DNA of 64,000 bases from an uncultured bacterium (GTDB taxonomy: Bacteria; Bacillota; Clostridia; Christensenellales; QALW01). Where the stretch lies: positions 15,761-79,760 of the forward strand of contig CAJMLN010000004.1 in assembly GCA_905214315.1 (NCBI GenBank), given 5' to 3'. The position numbers and the translations under genes were made by a program. This document shows, in pieces, positions 35,350-43,070 of the stretch. The notes beneath the pieces are model-generated. The model was given only the letters and a program-made list of their open reading frames with translations, ran no database searches and had not been told where the DNA came from. Positions within the stretch are counted from its first letter, which is position 1; every line of letters starts with the position of its first letter.

Positions 35350-36276
35350 TTACTGTTCTTTTTTCTTTCGGGCAATGCCAATCAAGACCGGAACCGCAGT
35401 CAAGAATGCCGCCGAGGCGATCCAAAGCATCTTTGTGGAATCTCCCGTTATATACGCCTTATCCGTGGTGGGCACTGCGCTCCAGGCTGTTTTTTGGTTT
35501 GTGGCCGTATAGGAGAGGAAGAAATCCGCCTCTTCAGCACTGCAGGCCACCACAAATTTACTGCCCGAGAAAAGCGTCGGCTTAAAATCAAAACGTACAA
35601 ACAGCTCTGAAAGCGGATAATTTGCCGTTTCCGTATGCGTAACCGTTACGGTGTTATCGCTGTTTACGGGCATGGATACCGTAAGCGTCGCCGATTTTCC
35701 CGGAGCAATGGTTACTGGATCGCTTGAGCTTTGACTGCCGCCGTACCAGCCGATGTTTTCACCCGCGGCGTTTTTGTGAAGCACCTGCAGATACATTTGA
35801 ATGTTCAGCTCCGTCTTGCCGATGTTATACACGGTATAGGATTTTTCAACCTTGCCTCCGGCAACGTCGCTGCTGCCGACAATACCGCTTTTGGATACTA
35901 AAAAGGCGTTGTTCAGATCCTGGGAAACCTCGTAAATAACACCGGTGACGGAATCGGCCTCCTCCGTCGGCGCGGGCGATTCCTGCTGGGAGACAGGCGT
36001 AAGGCTTACCTTGATATTATCCAAATACATCGGCCCTGTGGGCGCCTTTACCTGAACAAAATAAATATTATAGTAAAATTCGTTGCTGTTGTTCTTCAAT
36101 TCTTCTAAGGTACAGGGATATTCAGCGGTAAGCGTTACCCATTTTCCGTTGGCGGTTAAAACCTCGCTGGCAGCCAAATTGCCCGAGGTATCGGCGCTGT
36201 CCTTTCTGAAATACATCTTTGCGCCGAAATTATCGCTCTTTTTGATATCGGCTGATATTTTAATGATAAAATTTTC
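35350..36276 (-). pseudogene. C-terminal half of the interrupted two-repeat surface protein
   Basis: This frame continues directly, without a shift, from the gene at 36277-37458 after a TAA at 36279-36277. It completes the second repeat (IKISADIKKSDNFGAK, YFRKDSADTSGNLAASEV), then encodes a beta-rich domain of about 200 residues (KVEKSYTVYNIGKTE region) and a C-terminal transmembrane helix with a basic KKKEQ tail. A separate product could start only at ATG 36216, without a signal peptide, so the anchor and the secreted half are separated. A nonsense mutation, a sequencing error or stop readthrough are all possible; I cannot distinguish them. Confidence 0.7.
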
Positions 36277-37310
36277 TTATCCGGAATATTTTAATGCCTC
36301 GGCATACAGCTCGCGGCCGATTGCCCAGCGGGGCGAGGCGTTATACGCTTTCGGCTGCAGCATAAGCACATGGCCATGGCCGGAGGAAGGATCCGGATCC
36401 TCTGCAATCTGCGGGATCACTGTATAATTATCGGCAGTAAATACCGCCTTGCTCCAATTGTTATCCGAGGTATACGGCCGGAAGATGCCCCATTCGGTTT
36501 TATTTCCGGAGCCGTCATAAGCCTCGGCCGGAAGCATACCCAGCGGAATTTCTTCAAAATTCGAAATTTTTGCAGGTATGAGGTTTTCTCTCCGTGCTTC
36601 CGCAGGTGCATTCGTTGCTGTAGGCGTGGGGGCGGCTGTAGCCGGAGCCGTCGTGGTAGCGGTAGGCGATACCGTAGCTGTTGCCGTAGGCGTCGGTGCC
36701 GTTGATGCGGTTGCTGTGGCCGTCGCTGTAGGCGTCACTTCTTCTAAAAAGACCGGCGTTACCGTAGCGGTGATATGATCCAGGTAAATGGGTCCTGTAG
36801 GCGCTTGTACCTGAACAAGATAAATATTATAGTAAAACTCGTTGTTATTGTTTTGCAGTTCTTCTAAGGTACAGGTATATTCGGCGGTAAGCGTTACCCA
36901 TTTTCCGTTGGCGGTCACTACCTCGCTGGCGGCCAGATTGCCCGAGGTATCGGCGCTGTCTTTTCTGAAATACAGCTTAGCGCCGAAATTATCGCTCTTT
37001 TTGATATCTACGGAGAGCTTTATTTTATACCGCACGGCCCCGGGTGTCGTCTGTGCCTGGGCATACAGCTCATTTCGGATCGCCCAGCGGGGCGAGGCGT
37101 TATACGCTTTCGGCTGCAGCATAAGTACATGGCCGTGGCCGGAGGAAGGATCCGGGTCTTCTGCAATCTGCGGAATCACCGTATAATTATCGGCAGTAAA
37201 CACCGCTTTGCTCCAATTGTTATCCGAGGTATACGGCCGGAAGATGCCCCATTCGGCTTTATCGTATGTTCCGCTGTTTACGGGTGTCTCACCGACAGCA
37301 ACCGCTTCAA
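36040..37310 (-). repeat. Tandem intragenic duplication, period about 759 nt
   Basis: Two copies of a block of about 500 nt, offset by about 759 nt (for example 36083-36427 against 36842-37186), are nearly identical at nucleotide level over long stretches. They encode the two modules of the surface protein. The segment around the in-frame stop is the most diverged part. Confidence 0.8.
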
Positions 37311-37458
37311 AGGTTGCGATCTTTGCGGGAATGACATTGGCGCTTTCCGTGCCGTCCCGCTCAACGGATTCCGCGTGGATCAGGCTAAAAACACTGAGGC
37401 AGGATGCGAGCACAGCGCATAATAGAAAAAATGAAACGATTTTTCTCTGCTTTGTCAT
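36277..37458 (-). CDS. Secreted two-repeat surface protein, N-terminal part
   Basis: A 393-residue product with a signal peptide (cleaved near IHA). Repeat 1 spans about residues 40-235. A linker of about 50 Pro/Thr/Ala residues (TPTATATATAS-like) follows, then repeat 2, which stops short at TAA 36279-36277. Each repeat contains EWGIFRPYTSDNNWSKAVF and SGHGHVLMLQPKAYNASPRW and looks like a carbohydrate-binding jelly-roll module. The repeats align codon for codon across the stop, which falls where repeat 1 has an alanine. The gene sits between two oxidoreductase genes and the secreted GH99-like gene, so substrate binding at the cell surface is the likely role. Confidence 0.72.
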   Translation of the reverse strand: MTKQRKIVSFFLLCAVLASCLSVFSLIHAESVERDGTESANVIPAKIATFEAVAVGETPVNSGTYDKAEWGIFRPYTSDNNWSKAVFTADNYTVIPQIAEDPDPSSGHGHVLMLQPKAYNASPRWAIRNELYAQAQTTPGAVRYKIKLSVDIKKSDNFGAKLYFRKDSADTSGNLAASEVVTANGKWVTLTAEYTCTLEELQNNNNEFYYNIYLVQVQAPTGPIYLDHITATVTPVFLEEVTPTATATATASTAPTPTATATVSPTATTTAPATAAPTPTATNAPAEARRENLIPAKISNFEEIPLGMLPAEAYDGSGNKTEWGIFRPYTSDNNWSKAVFTADNYTVIPQIAEDPDPSSGHGHVLMLQPKAYNASPRWAIGRELYAEALKYSG

Positions 37459-37473
37459 AAAAACTTCTCCTTT

Positions 37474-38550
37474 TTATATGATTTCTGTTTGTACCGCACT
37501 GTTTTCTTCGGCGGACCTGATTCCGGCCGAAAGCGCCGCCATTACCTGTAAATTCAAAGGCATATCAAGGGTTTCATCGATATCGCCCGTGCCGTCCATA
37601 AAGCGAAGGACATGCTCGGCCAGCGCCTCCTTACGCATCTGCGGCATATCGATCATCTGCGCAGGCGCCGCCGGCTGATGGGTTCTGCCGTGATAAATTT
37701 TTACCTGCGTGCTGTGCCTGTCGCAGACGATCACGCCATCAGAACCATAAATAACCGGTCCTGTGGGGATTTCAGCCGGATTATAGCTGCTCCAGGAGCC
37801 CTCCAGCAGACCCACTCCCTCTCCGAAATCCAGAATCATCGCGCTGTAATCCTCTACATCGGTAAAACGGGTGTCGAACTGTTTGGAAACGGCGTTCACA
37901 GCTTTTGCCTGATGCCCAAAAATCCAGGTAGAAAGCATCGTACCGTAGCAGGCGTAATCCAAAATGGAACCGCCGCCGAACTTTTTTTGATACCACCAGG
38001 TTTTTTTCAGCCATTCCTCTTCGGGAAGCTTTCCGTCCGGCGCATAGGAATAGGGTCCCCAGGTGGCGGGACTGCGGTAAACGACTCTTCTGATTCGGCC
38101 AATCTCGCCCGCATCCGCAAGCTCCTTTGCTTTGCGGAACGGCAAAAACCAGGATACAGGCCAATTGGTGATTACTTTTGTGTGATTCTTTTCCGCACAG
38201 GCCGCCATTTTTTTTGCGTCATTCAGATTCACGGCCATGGGCTTTTCCACGATCACCGGAATTCCTTCGGAAAGCAGGGTCAAACAGATATCGCTTTTAC
38301 TGCTGTTGTTTGCCGCAACGACCGCTAAATCGGGTTTTTCCTCTAAAAGAAGCTGCCAGGAAGAAAACCGCTTCATTTTCTGTGCGCCCGCGCCGAGATT
38401 TTTTTCACGCTCCTGCGGGGTGAGGCCGTCGTATTCCGGCACATCGGCAAAGCCGATGCACGAAAACCGCTCATTGTTGCTCAAGGTGCCGAACAGAGTC
38501 GCCGCATGCGGGTGAGAAACGCCGAAAAAGGCTGTTTTTATCGATTTCAT
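37474..38550 (-). CDS. Gfo/Idh/MocA-family oxidoreductase (copy 2)
   Basis: A 358-residue divergent member. The Rossmann loop reads FFGVSHPHAAT, without GxGxxG. VEKPMA keeps the catalytic lysine, and the usual DxGxH is DYACYG. Shared motifs NWPVSW and KTWWYQKKFGGG make it a paralogue of the product at 29719-30816. The changed loop and the Tyr in place of His suggest altered cofactor handling or substrate. It starts 11 nt after the end of the first oxidoreductase gene and ends 15 nt before the surface-protein gene, firmly inside the operon. Confidence 0.87.
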   Translation of the reverse strand: MKSIKTAFFGVSHPHAATLFGTLSNNERFSCIGFADVPEYDGLTPQEREKNLGAGAQKMKRFSSWQLLLEEKPDLAVVAANNSSKSDICLTLLSEGIPVIVEKPMAVNLNDAKKMAACAEKNHTKVITNWPVSWFLPFRKAKELADAGEIGRIRRVVYRSPATWGPYSYAPDGKLPEEEWLKKTWWYQKKFGGGSILDYACYGTMLSTWIFGHQAKAVNAVSKQFDTRFTDVEDYSAMILDFGEGVGLLEGSWSSYNPAEIPTGPVIYGSDGVIVCDRHSTQVKIYHGRTHQPAAPAQMIDMPQMRKEALAEHVLRFMDGTGDIDETLDMPLNLQVMAALSAGIRSAEENSAVQTEII

Positions 38551-38561
38551 ATTTTTTCTCC

Positions 38562-39653
38562 TTAAAAGGTCGTTTCCATTCTAACCGTACTTTCCGTACG
38601 AATAGCCTGCGGAATTTTTGTCATGATTTCAAGCACATGCCGTGCGTGCTCGGGGCGGAGCACCGGTTCGGTATCGTTTTCAATGGCCCGCACTAAATCC
38701 TTTAAGCAGCAGCACTGGCTGTTGATTTTTTCGGGAACGGTTTCCCAGGGCTGCGGAGTAATCCAGCCGCGCATGCCGATTGCATCACTGTCGATATATA
38801 CCTCCGGCATGGGATTCTGCATATACGGCTTTGTGAAGGAAATCGTTCCTCTGGTTCCGTAAATTTCAAGCTGAGGTGTTTTCGATGCTTTTTGCGAAAA
38901 ACCGGTATCCACAAAACCGGCTTTTCCGTTCACAAAGCGGAGGGAAATCAGATATTCATCGGGAATTTTATCCGTTGTCATCTGCTGTCCGTTATAGGCG
39001 CCGGAGCGCACTTTGCGTTGCGGATCGGTAATCATGCTTAGGCAGCTGATGCTTTTAACCGGACCGAATACCGTCGTTACAATCTGCAGACCGTGTACGC
39101 CCATATCCACCAGTGCGCCCGCGCCGTCTTCAAAGAACCAGGAGGGGTCGGCATCGCGGTACTGAAAGTATTCTGGTCCGCCGTGTGCCAGGTTGCATTT
39201 TAAATAAGCCGGTTCACCGATAGCCCCGCTTTCCATCAGCTGCCGGGCAACGGCTAAGTCGAACCGCATGGGGTGGATGGGCGCGCAGCCAAATTTTACA
39301 CCCTTCTCTTTTGCCAGCGCAATTTGCCTGTCAAAGGCCTCCACCGTGGGGGCGGCCGGCTTTTGGGAAATCAGGTGCTTTCCCGCCTGAAGCAGCGCCA
39401 TATTGATTTCATAATGCGCCTGAATACTCGCTGCGTCTATAGCGATGTCAAAGTCGCACTTTTTTATCATCTCCTGTACGGAGGGGTACCATTCCGGTAC
39501 GCTGAATTTCTCTGCCGCCTCTTTAGCCCGCTCGGGAATGATATCGCATACGGCTACGCATTTGGCGGAGGCTTCTTTTTCAATATTCGGAAGATATACG
39601 CTGTTTGCAAAACTTCCGCAGCCTACAACGGCAACACGCCATATTTTTTTCAT
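38562..39653 (-). CDS. Gfo/Idh/MocA-family oxidoreductase (copy 1, operon head)
   Basis: A 363-residue NAD(P)-dependent oxidoreductase. I chose ATG 39653 because AGGGA lies 8 nt upstream and the Rossmann start VAVVGCGSFANS follows within ten residues; upstream ATGs have no RBS. The catalytic lysine is in SQKPAAP, where the usual Glu is Gln, and DMGVHGLQ supplies the acid/histidine pair. It is the first gene after the operon promoter, divergent from the AraC regulator gene. Its substrate is probably a sugar released by the GH99-like enzymes, but this is inferred from context. Confidence 0.9.
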   Translation of the reverse strand: MKKIWRVAVVGCGSFANSVYLPNIEKEASAKCVAVCDIIPERAKEAAEKFSVPEWYPSVQEMIKKCDFDIAIDAASIQAHYEINMALLQAGKHLISQKPAAPTVEAFDRQIALAKEKGVKFGCAPIHPMRFDLAVARQLMESGAIGEPAYLKCNLAHGGPEYFQYRDADPSWFFEDGAGALVDMGVHGLQIVTTVFGPVKSISCLSMITDPQRKVRSGAYNGQQMTTDKIPDEYLISLRFVNGKAGFVDTGFSQKASKTPQLEIYGTRGTISFTKPYMQNPMPEVYIDSDAIGMRGWITPQPWETVPEKINSQCCCLKDLVRAIENDTEPVLRPEHARHVLEIMTKIPQAIRTESTVRMETTF

Positions 39654-39700
39654 AAATATTTCCCTTTCTGTTGACATCATTTTATTTTTCATCTAAAATC

Positions 39701-39729
39701 ATTATATGGGATAGTCGGAGGGTTTTCAA
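39701..39729 (-). promoter_or_regulatory. Promoter of the glycan/glycyl-radical-enzyme operon
   Basis: On the minus strand, TTGAAA (39729-39724), 17 nt and TATAAT (39706-39701) lie about 48 nt before the first oxidoreductase gene. The AraC gene starts 61 nt away on the other strand, so this shared region is the likely AraC binding site. Confidence 0.8.
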
Positions 39730-39789
39730 GAAACAAAATTAGCATGATATCGCACTATTTTAACATTTTTATGTCAGGAGAAGGAGACC

Positions 39790-40716
39790 ATGTTTTACAG
39801 GATATCTGTTTATCCGCATCCGGAACCGGTTACTGCATATGATATCACTCGGCAGACCGTATGGCGCTGTGCCGACGAAAGGAATATTCTCGTCATTCTT
39901 CTTGACGGAAGCTGCTGCTTTACGCTGGCGAATCAAACGTATGAACTGTCCAAAGGCGATATGATCCTGATTCCCGCCGGGGAAGAATACATGCGGAAAC
40001 CGGTCAAGGATCTTTCGTGCCGGTTTGCCTATATCCATTTTGAAACAAAACGCCCGATAGAAGCTATCAGGCAGGATGCGTATGAAACCGCACTCAGCGG
40101 GCTGGGGCGGGAATATTTTGAAAAACGATCTGATATCGAGGAAATTTTTCTGCCGCAGGTGGTTAAGATTACAAACGGATTTCAGGAATTGACGCACATG
40201 CTGCTTCAGCTGATGAAAGAATGCTGTCAGGCCAATCGGGTCAGCTGTTTTGCTTCCGCTTTGTTGCTTTTGCAAATTCTGCTGCTGGCACAAAAGAACG
40301 TGTTGTCGCCCTATCTGATTTCCAGCCGGATACCGGAAACATCACGTTCGCTGATTTTGCAAAAATCCGTTCATTATATCCGTAAGAACTATGAAAGTAA
40401 AATTACGCTGAAAAATCTTTGTGGACTTACGAGCGTTTCTCCGCAGCATTTAATTCGCCTGTTTCATAAGGAATTGAATATGTCGCCGGTAGAATATATC
40501 AACCATGTTAAAATCCTGCACGCTATAGAATTGCTACGTTCTTCTAACCTTACCATTGAAGAAATCTCATATAAACTGGGCTTCAGCAGCCCAAGCTATT
40601 TCGGAAGGGTGTTTAAAAGGCATAACGGTAATACGCCGCATGAAGAACGCGTTCGTATTGCGACGTTTTCGCCGGCAAAAAGAGAAAGAACCACTGTACC
40701 GCTTCCGGAACAGTGA
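39790..40716 (+). CDS. AraC-family transcriptional regulator
   Basis: A 308-residue regulator. Residues of about 1-130 form a cupin-like sensor domain (LANQTYELSKGDMILIPAGEEY), which usually binds a sugar. Residues of about 190-290 carry two helix-turn-helix motifs: KITLKNLCGLTSVSPQHLIR, and later EISYKLGFSSPSYFGRVFK, the classic AraC signature. It is divergent from the nine-gene glycan operon, with 136 nt between the start codons, so it most likely activates that operon in response to a released sugar. A GGAGAAGGAGA site precedes the ATG. Confidence 0.93.
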   Translation: MFYRISVYPHPEPVTAYDITRQTVWRCADERNILVILLDGSCCFTLANQTYELSKGDMILIPAGEEYMRKPVKDLSCRFAYIHFETKRPIEAIRQDAYETALSGLGREYFEKRSDIEEIFLPQVVKITNGFQELTHMLLQLMKECCQANRVSCFASALLLLQILLLAQKNVLSPYLISSRIPETSRSLILQKSVHYIRKNYESKITLKNLCGLTSVSPQHLIRLFHKELNMSPVEYINHVKILHAIELLRSSNLTIEEISYKLGFSSPSYFGRVFKRHNGNTPHEERVRIATFSPAKRERTTVPLPEQ

Positions 40717-41139
40717 TTGTTTAAATACCAAAGCTGCTTTTATCGGCAGATTGAAGCAGAGGGGGTTTAAGCGGGTAAACTTAGCTGCCGGGGAAATTTT
40801 TCTTAAAGACTGCGTTTTGTCGTTTCAAAGAGCTTACCTGCGCGTCAATTTGTTGTAGAAAAGGGCGTGTTATAACACAGCGGCAATTGGTTTTTTCTAT
40901 TTGCACAGAATTCGGGCTTTCGCTCTTTTTGACAGGGGAGCTAACGGCCGTAAAACAAAGGGAAAGAAATTTTTTTGTTTTTCATGCCGAAATTTCTCTC
41001 CCTCTGCCGCAGGCCTTTTGCTGCCTCGCGCGTCGGGAAAGGCAATGGATTTTTGAACTGCTTTAATAATAGAAGGCATCTTTATAGCAAGCTTAAATTT
41101 TTGCAGCATATTTTAGAAAATTACTGTTGAAACTTTTAT
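40717..41139. other. Intergenic stretch with inverted repeats, no gene seen
   Basis: No supported gene. Two structures stand out: a perfect 12-bp palindrome GTGTTATAACAC at 40867-40878, and a 13-bp inverted repeat with one mismatch, GGGAAAGAAATTT (40960-40972) / AAATTTCTCTCCC (40990-41002). Read on the minus strand, the latter is followed by TTTGTTTTA and would act as a terminator in that direction. Confidence 0.5.
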
Positions 41140-41168
41140 TTGCATTTCTTTCCACTGCGTGATATAAT
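41140..41168 (+). promoter_or_regulatory. Promoter of the CNNM/CorC gene
   Basis: TTGCAT (41140-41145), 17 nt and TATAAT (41163-41168) are present. The start codon is 214 nt downstream of the -10 box, leaving a leader of about 205 nt. Confidence 0.7.
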
Positions 41169-41175
41169 AATTTTG

Positions 41176-41381
41176 TATTATATTTTTTTAAGGAGATGGT
41201 TGCACTGGATCCGCTTCCCCGAAGTTGTCCGCTTTGCGGATGTTTTTTGCAGCCTGCAGGCTATAGAACCGCAGGCGATGTTTTAGAGGACAGAAGGCCC
41301 TTTTTGTCCCCACCGTTTTCCCGGCTTTATTTGCGGTGCTGAGTTGACGGCGTTGGTGTTATAAATATAAGGAGGGTTTTT
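41176..41381 (+). promoter_or_regulatory. Long structured 5' leader, candidate riboswitch or attenuator
   Basis: The leader contains three successive hairpins: TCCGC/GCGGA with TGTTTTTT after it (41228-41248, an intrinsic-terminator shape), GCCTGC/GCAGGC (41252-41276) and GGACA/TGTCC (41288-41309). An AAGGAG at 41190-41195 precedes a TTG-initiated 28-codon frame (41200-41286) that could be a leader peptide across the first two hairpins. It does not match the M-box or other metal riboswitch consensus that I can recall. Control of an ion transporter by transcript termination is inferred. Confidence 0.5.
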
Positions 41382-42713
41382 ATGTCTGACATAGGCAAAC
41401 AAATTATTTTACAGATTTTTTTAATTTTACTTAATGCTTTTTTTGCCGCGACGGAGATCGCCGTGATTTCCCTGAACGCTACCAAGCTGAAGGCACGGGT
41501 GGAGGACGGAGATAAAAAAGCGGGAAAAATGCTGAAGATGGTGGAGGAACCTACAGGCTTCCTTTCTACAATACAGATTGGTATCACGTTGGCGGGCTTT
41601 TTGGGCTCGGCGTTTGCGGCGGATAATTTTTCGGACCTTTTGGTCAACTGGCTGGTCAATACCTGCCATATTACGTTTCTTTCGCCTGCCGCGCTCAACA
41701 GCATCTCTGTTGTTGTAATTACGTTGATTCTTTCGTATTTTACCCTGGTCTTGGGAGAACTGGTGCCCAAGCGGATTGCCATGCGCCGCTCGGAAAAGCT
41801 GGCGAGCGCTTTCTGCGGCGTTATTACGTTCCTGTCAAAGGTTTTAAAGCCGGTTATCTGGTTCTTAACGGTTTCCACCAACGGCGTGCTGCGCCTGTTC
41901 GGAATTGATCCGCATGAGGCGGACGAGGCCGTTTCACAGGAGGATATCGTTATGATGCTTGATGCCGGCGCGGAGGAAGGCACTATCCGCCCGCAGGAGA
42001 TCGAATATATTAAAAACGTGTTCGCGCTGGATCATCTCAACGCATCGGATGTGATGACACCCCGTAATTCCATTGAGCTGATCGCCGACGACGCCGAAGA
42101 GGATGAAATTTTAAACAGTATTGAAAGCAGCGGGTATTCTCGCCTGCCTGTTTACAGTGAAACTGTGGATAATATTATCGGTGTACTGCATACGCGGGAA
42201 TATCTTTTAAAGAAAAATACTCCCGGATTTAAGCTGGAGCAGGCGGTGCTGCCTGTAAGCTTTGTGCCCGAAAGTATTCATTTGGACGCGCTTTTTAAGG
42301 ATATGCAGATGGATCATACGCATATGGTTATCGTTGTGGATGAATACGGCGGCACGGCGGGTCTGGTAACGATGGAGGACATCCTGGAGGAATTGGTAGG
42401 CGAAATTTGGGACGAACAGGATGAAGAGATCGATAATTTTGAGAAGACGGGGGAAAATACTTATAAAATTCTGTGCAGCACGCCTATTGATGAGTTTTTT
42501 GCCTTTTTTGACCTGGAAGAAGAGGAATGCGATTCCTCCACGGTTAATGGCTGGATTCTGGAACAAACGGGAAAGATTCCTGACGAGAAGAGTTTTTTCG
42601 AATATAAAAATTTAAAAATTACCATTACAAAAGCGGATGAACAGCGTACTCAGGAGATCAGCGTAACGGTAAATCCCATAAAAAAGGAAGAACCTGAAGA
42701 AAAGGGAAAATAA
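41382..42713 (+). CDS. CNNM/CorC-HlyC family ion transporter
   Basis: A 443-residue membrane protein. Residues 1-190 form the DUF21 transmembrane domain (three to four helices; LNAFFAATEIAVISLN and GELVPKRIA are family motifs). Residues of about 205-325 form a CBS pair (VMTPRN, GYSRLPVY, VVDEYGGTAGLVTMED). Residues of about 340-430 form the CorC_HlyC domain. The family includes magnesium transporters such as MpfA of Gram-positive bacteria and the animal CNNM proteins; the older haemolysin label is misleading. A GGAGG site precedes the ATG and a strong terminator follows. Magnesium or another divalent cation is the likely substrate. Confidence 0.92.
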   Translation: MSDIGKQIILQIFLILLNAFFAATEIAVISLNATKLKARVEDGDKKAGKMLKMVEEPTGFLSTIQIGITLAGFLGSAFAADNFSDLLVNWLVNTCHITFLSPAALNSISVVVITLILSYFTLVLGELVPKRIAMRRSEKLASAFCGVITFLSKVLKPVIWFLTVSTNGVLRLFGIDPHEADEAVSQEDIVMMLDAGAEEGTIRPQEIEYIKNVFALDHLNASDVMTPRNSIELIADDAEEDEILNSIESSGYSRLPVYSETVDNIIGVLHTREYLLKKNTPGFKLEQAVLPVSFVPESIHLDALFKDMQMDHTHMVIVVDEYGGTAGLVTMEDILEELVGEIWDEQDEEIDNFEKTGENTYKILCSTPIDEFFAFFDLEEEECDSSTVNGWILEQTGKIPDEKSFFEYKNLKITITKADEQRTQEISVTVNPIKKEEPEEKGK

Positions 42714-42717
42714 AAAA

Positions 42718-42744
42718 CAGCCGGCAGAAAATGCCGGCTGTTTT
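42718..42744 (+). terminator. Rho-independent terminator after the CNNM gene
   Basis: A 9-bp perfect stem, CAGCCGGCA / TGCCGGCTG, with a 5-nt loop is followed by TTTT. Confidence 0.88.
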
Positions 42745-42788
42745 GCTGACTCGGGCTGATTTTTCCTGTGCACAAAAACGGTTTTGGG

Positions 42789-43028
42789 TTATTTAAAGTC
42801 TTCTTCACGCACCTCTTCTTTTTCCTCCGGCACGGCGTCGGCCTCAGCAGGGCGGCAGCGCACTGCTTTTAAAATGCGCAGGTACTGCTTGCGCTTTGCC
42901 TCCAAATTATAAATGGCAAAATCGATATCCTCTTTGGTAACGGCGTTGTTGAATATGTGGATGGCCTGCTGCCAGCTTTTATATGCCTGCTCCACCTGGC
43001 GGGCACAGCGATCTTCGTTATTTTCCAT
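42789..43028 (-). CDS. Small DUF2508-like protein
   Basis: A 79-residue, highly charged helical protein. The core AYKSWQQAIHIFNNAV followed by DIDFAIYNLEAKRKQYLRIL matches the pattern I recall for DUF2508 proteins of Firmicutes (W..A...F, DY.IY.L.A....Y..LLK). The C-terminal 20 residues are Glu-rich. The function is unknown. It lies 42 nt downstream of the yhaM stop on the same strand and may share its transcript. It has no membrane segment. Confidence 0.6.
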   Translation of the reverse strand: MENNEDRCARQVEQAYKSWQQAIHIFNNAVTKEDIDFAIYNLEAKRKQYLRILKAVRCRPAEADAVPEEKEEVREEDFK

Positions 43029-43070
43029 AAAAAATCCCTCCGCTAAAAGAGTATGAGCGGAGGGGGTGGT

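Noticed and set aside
36277..36279. Recoding of TAA as an amino acid
   Set aside because: TAA has no known natural recoding to selenocysteine or pyrrolysine in this kind of organism; mutation or sequence error is simpler.
41176..41381. M-box magnesium riboswitch
   Set aside because: The leader has several hairpins but not the conserved core strings that I associate with the M-box, so I report it only as an unassigned structured leader.
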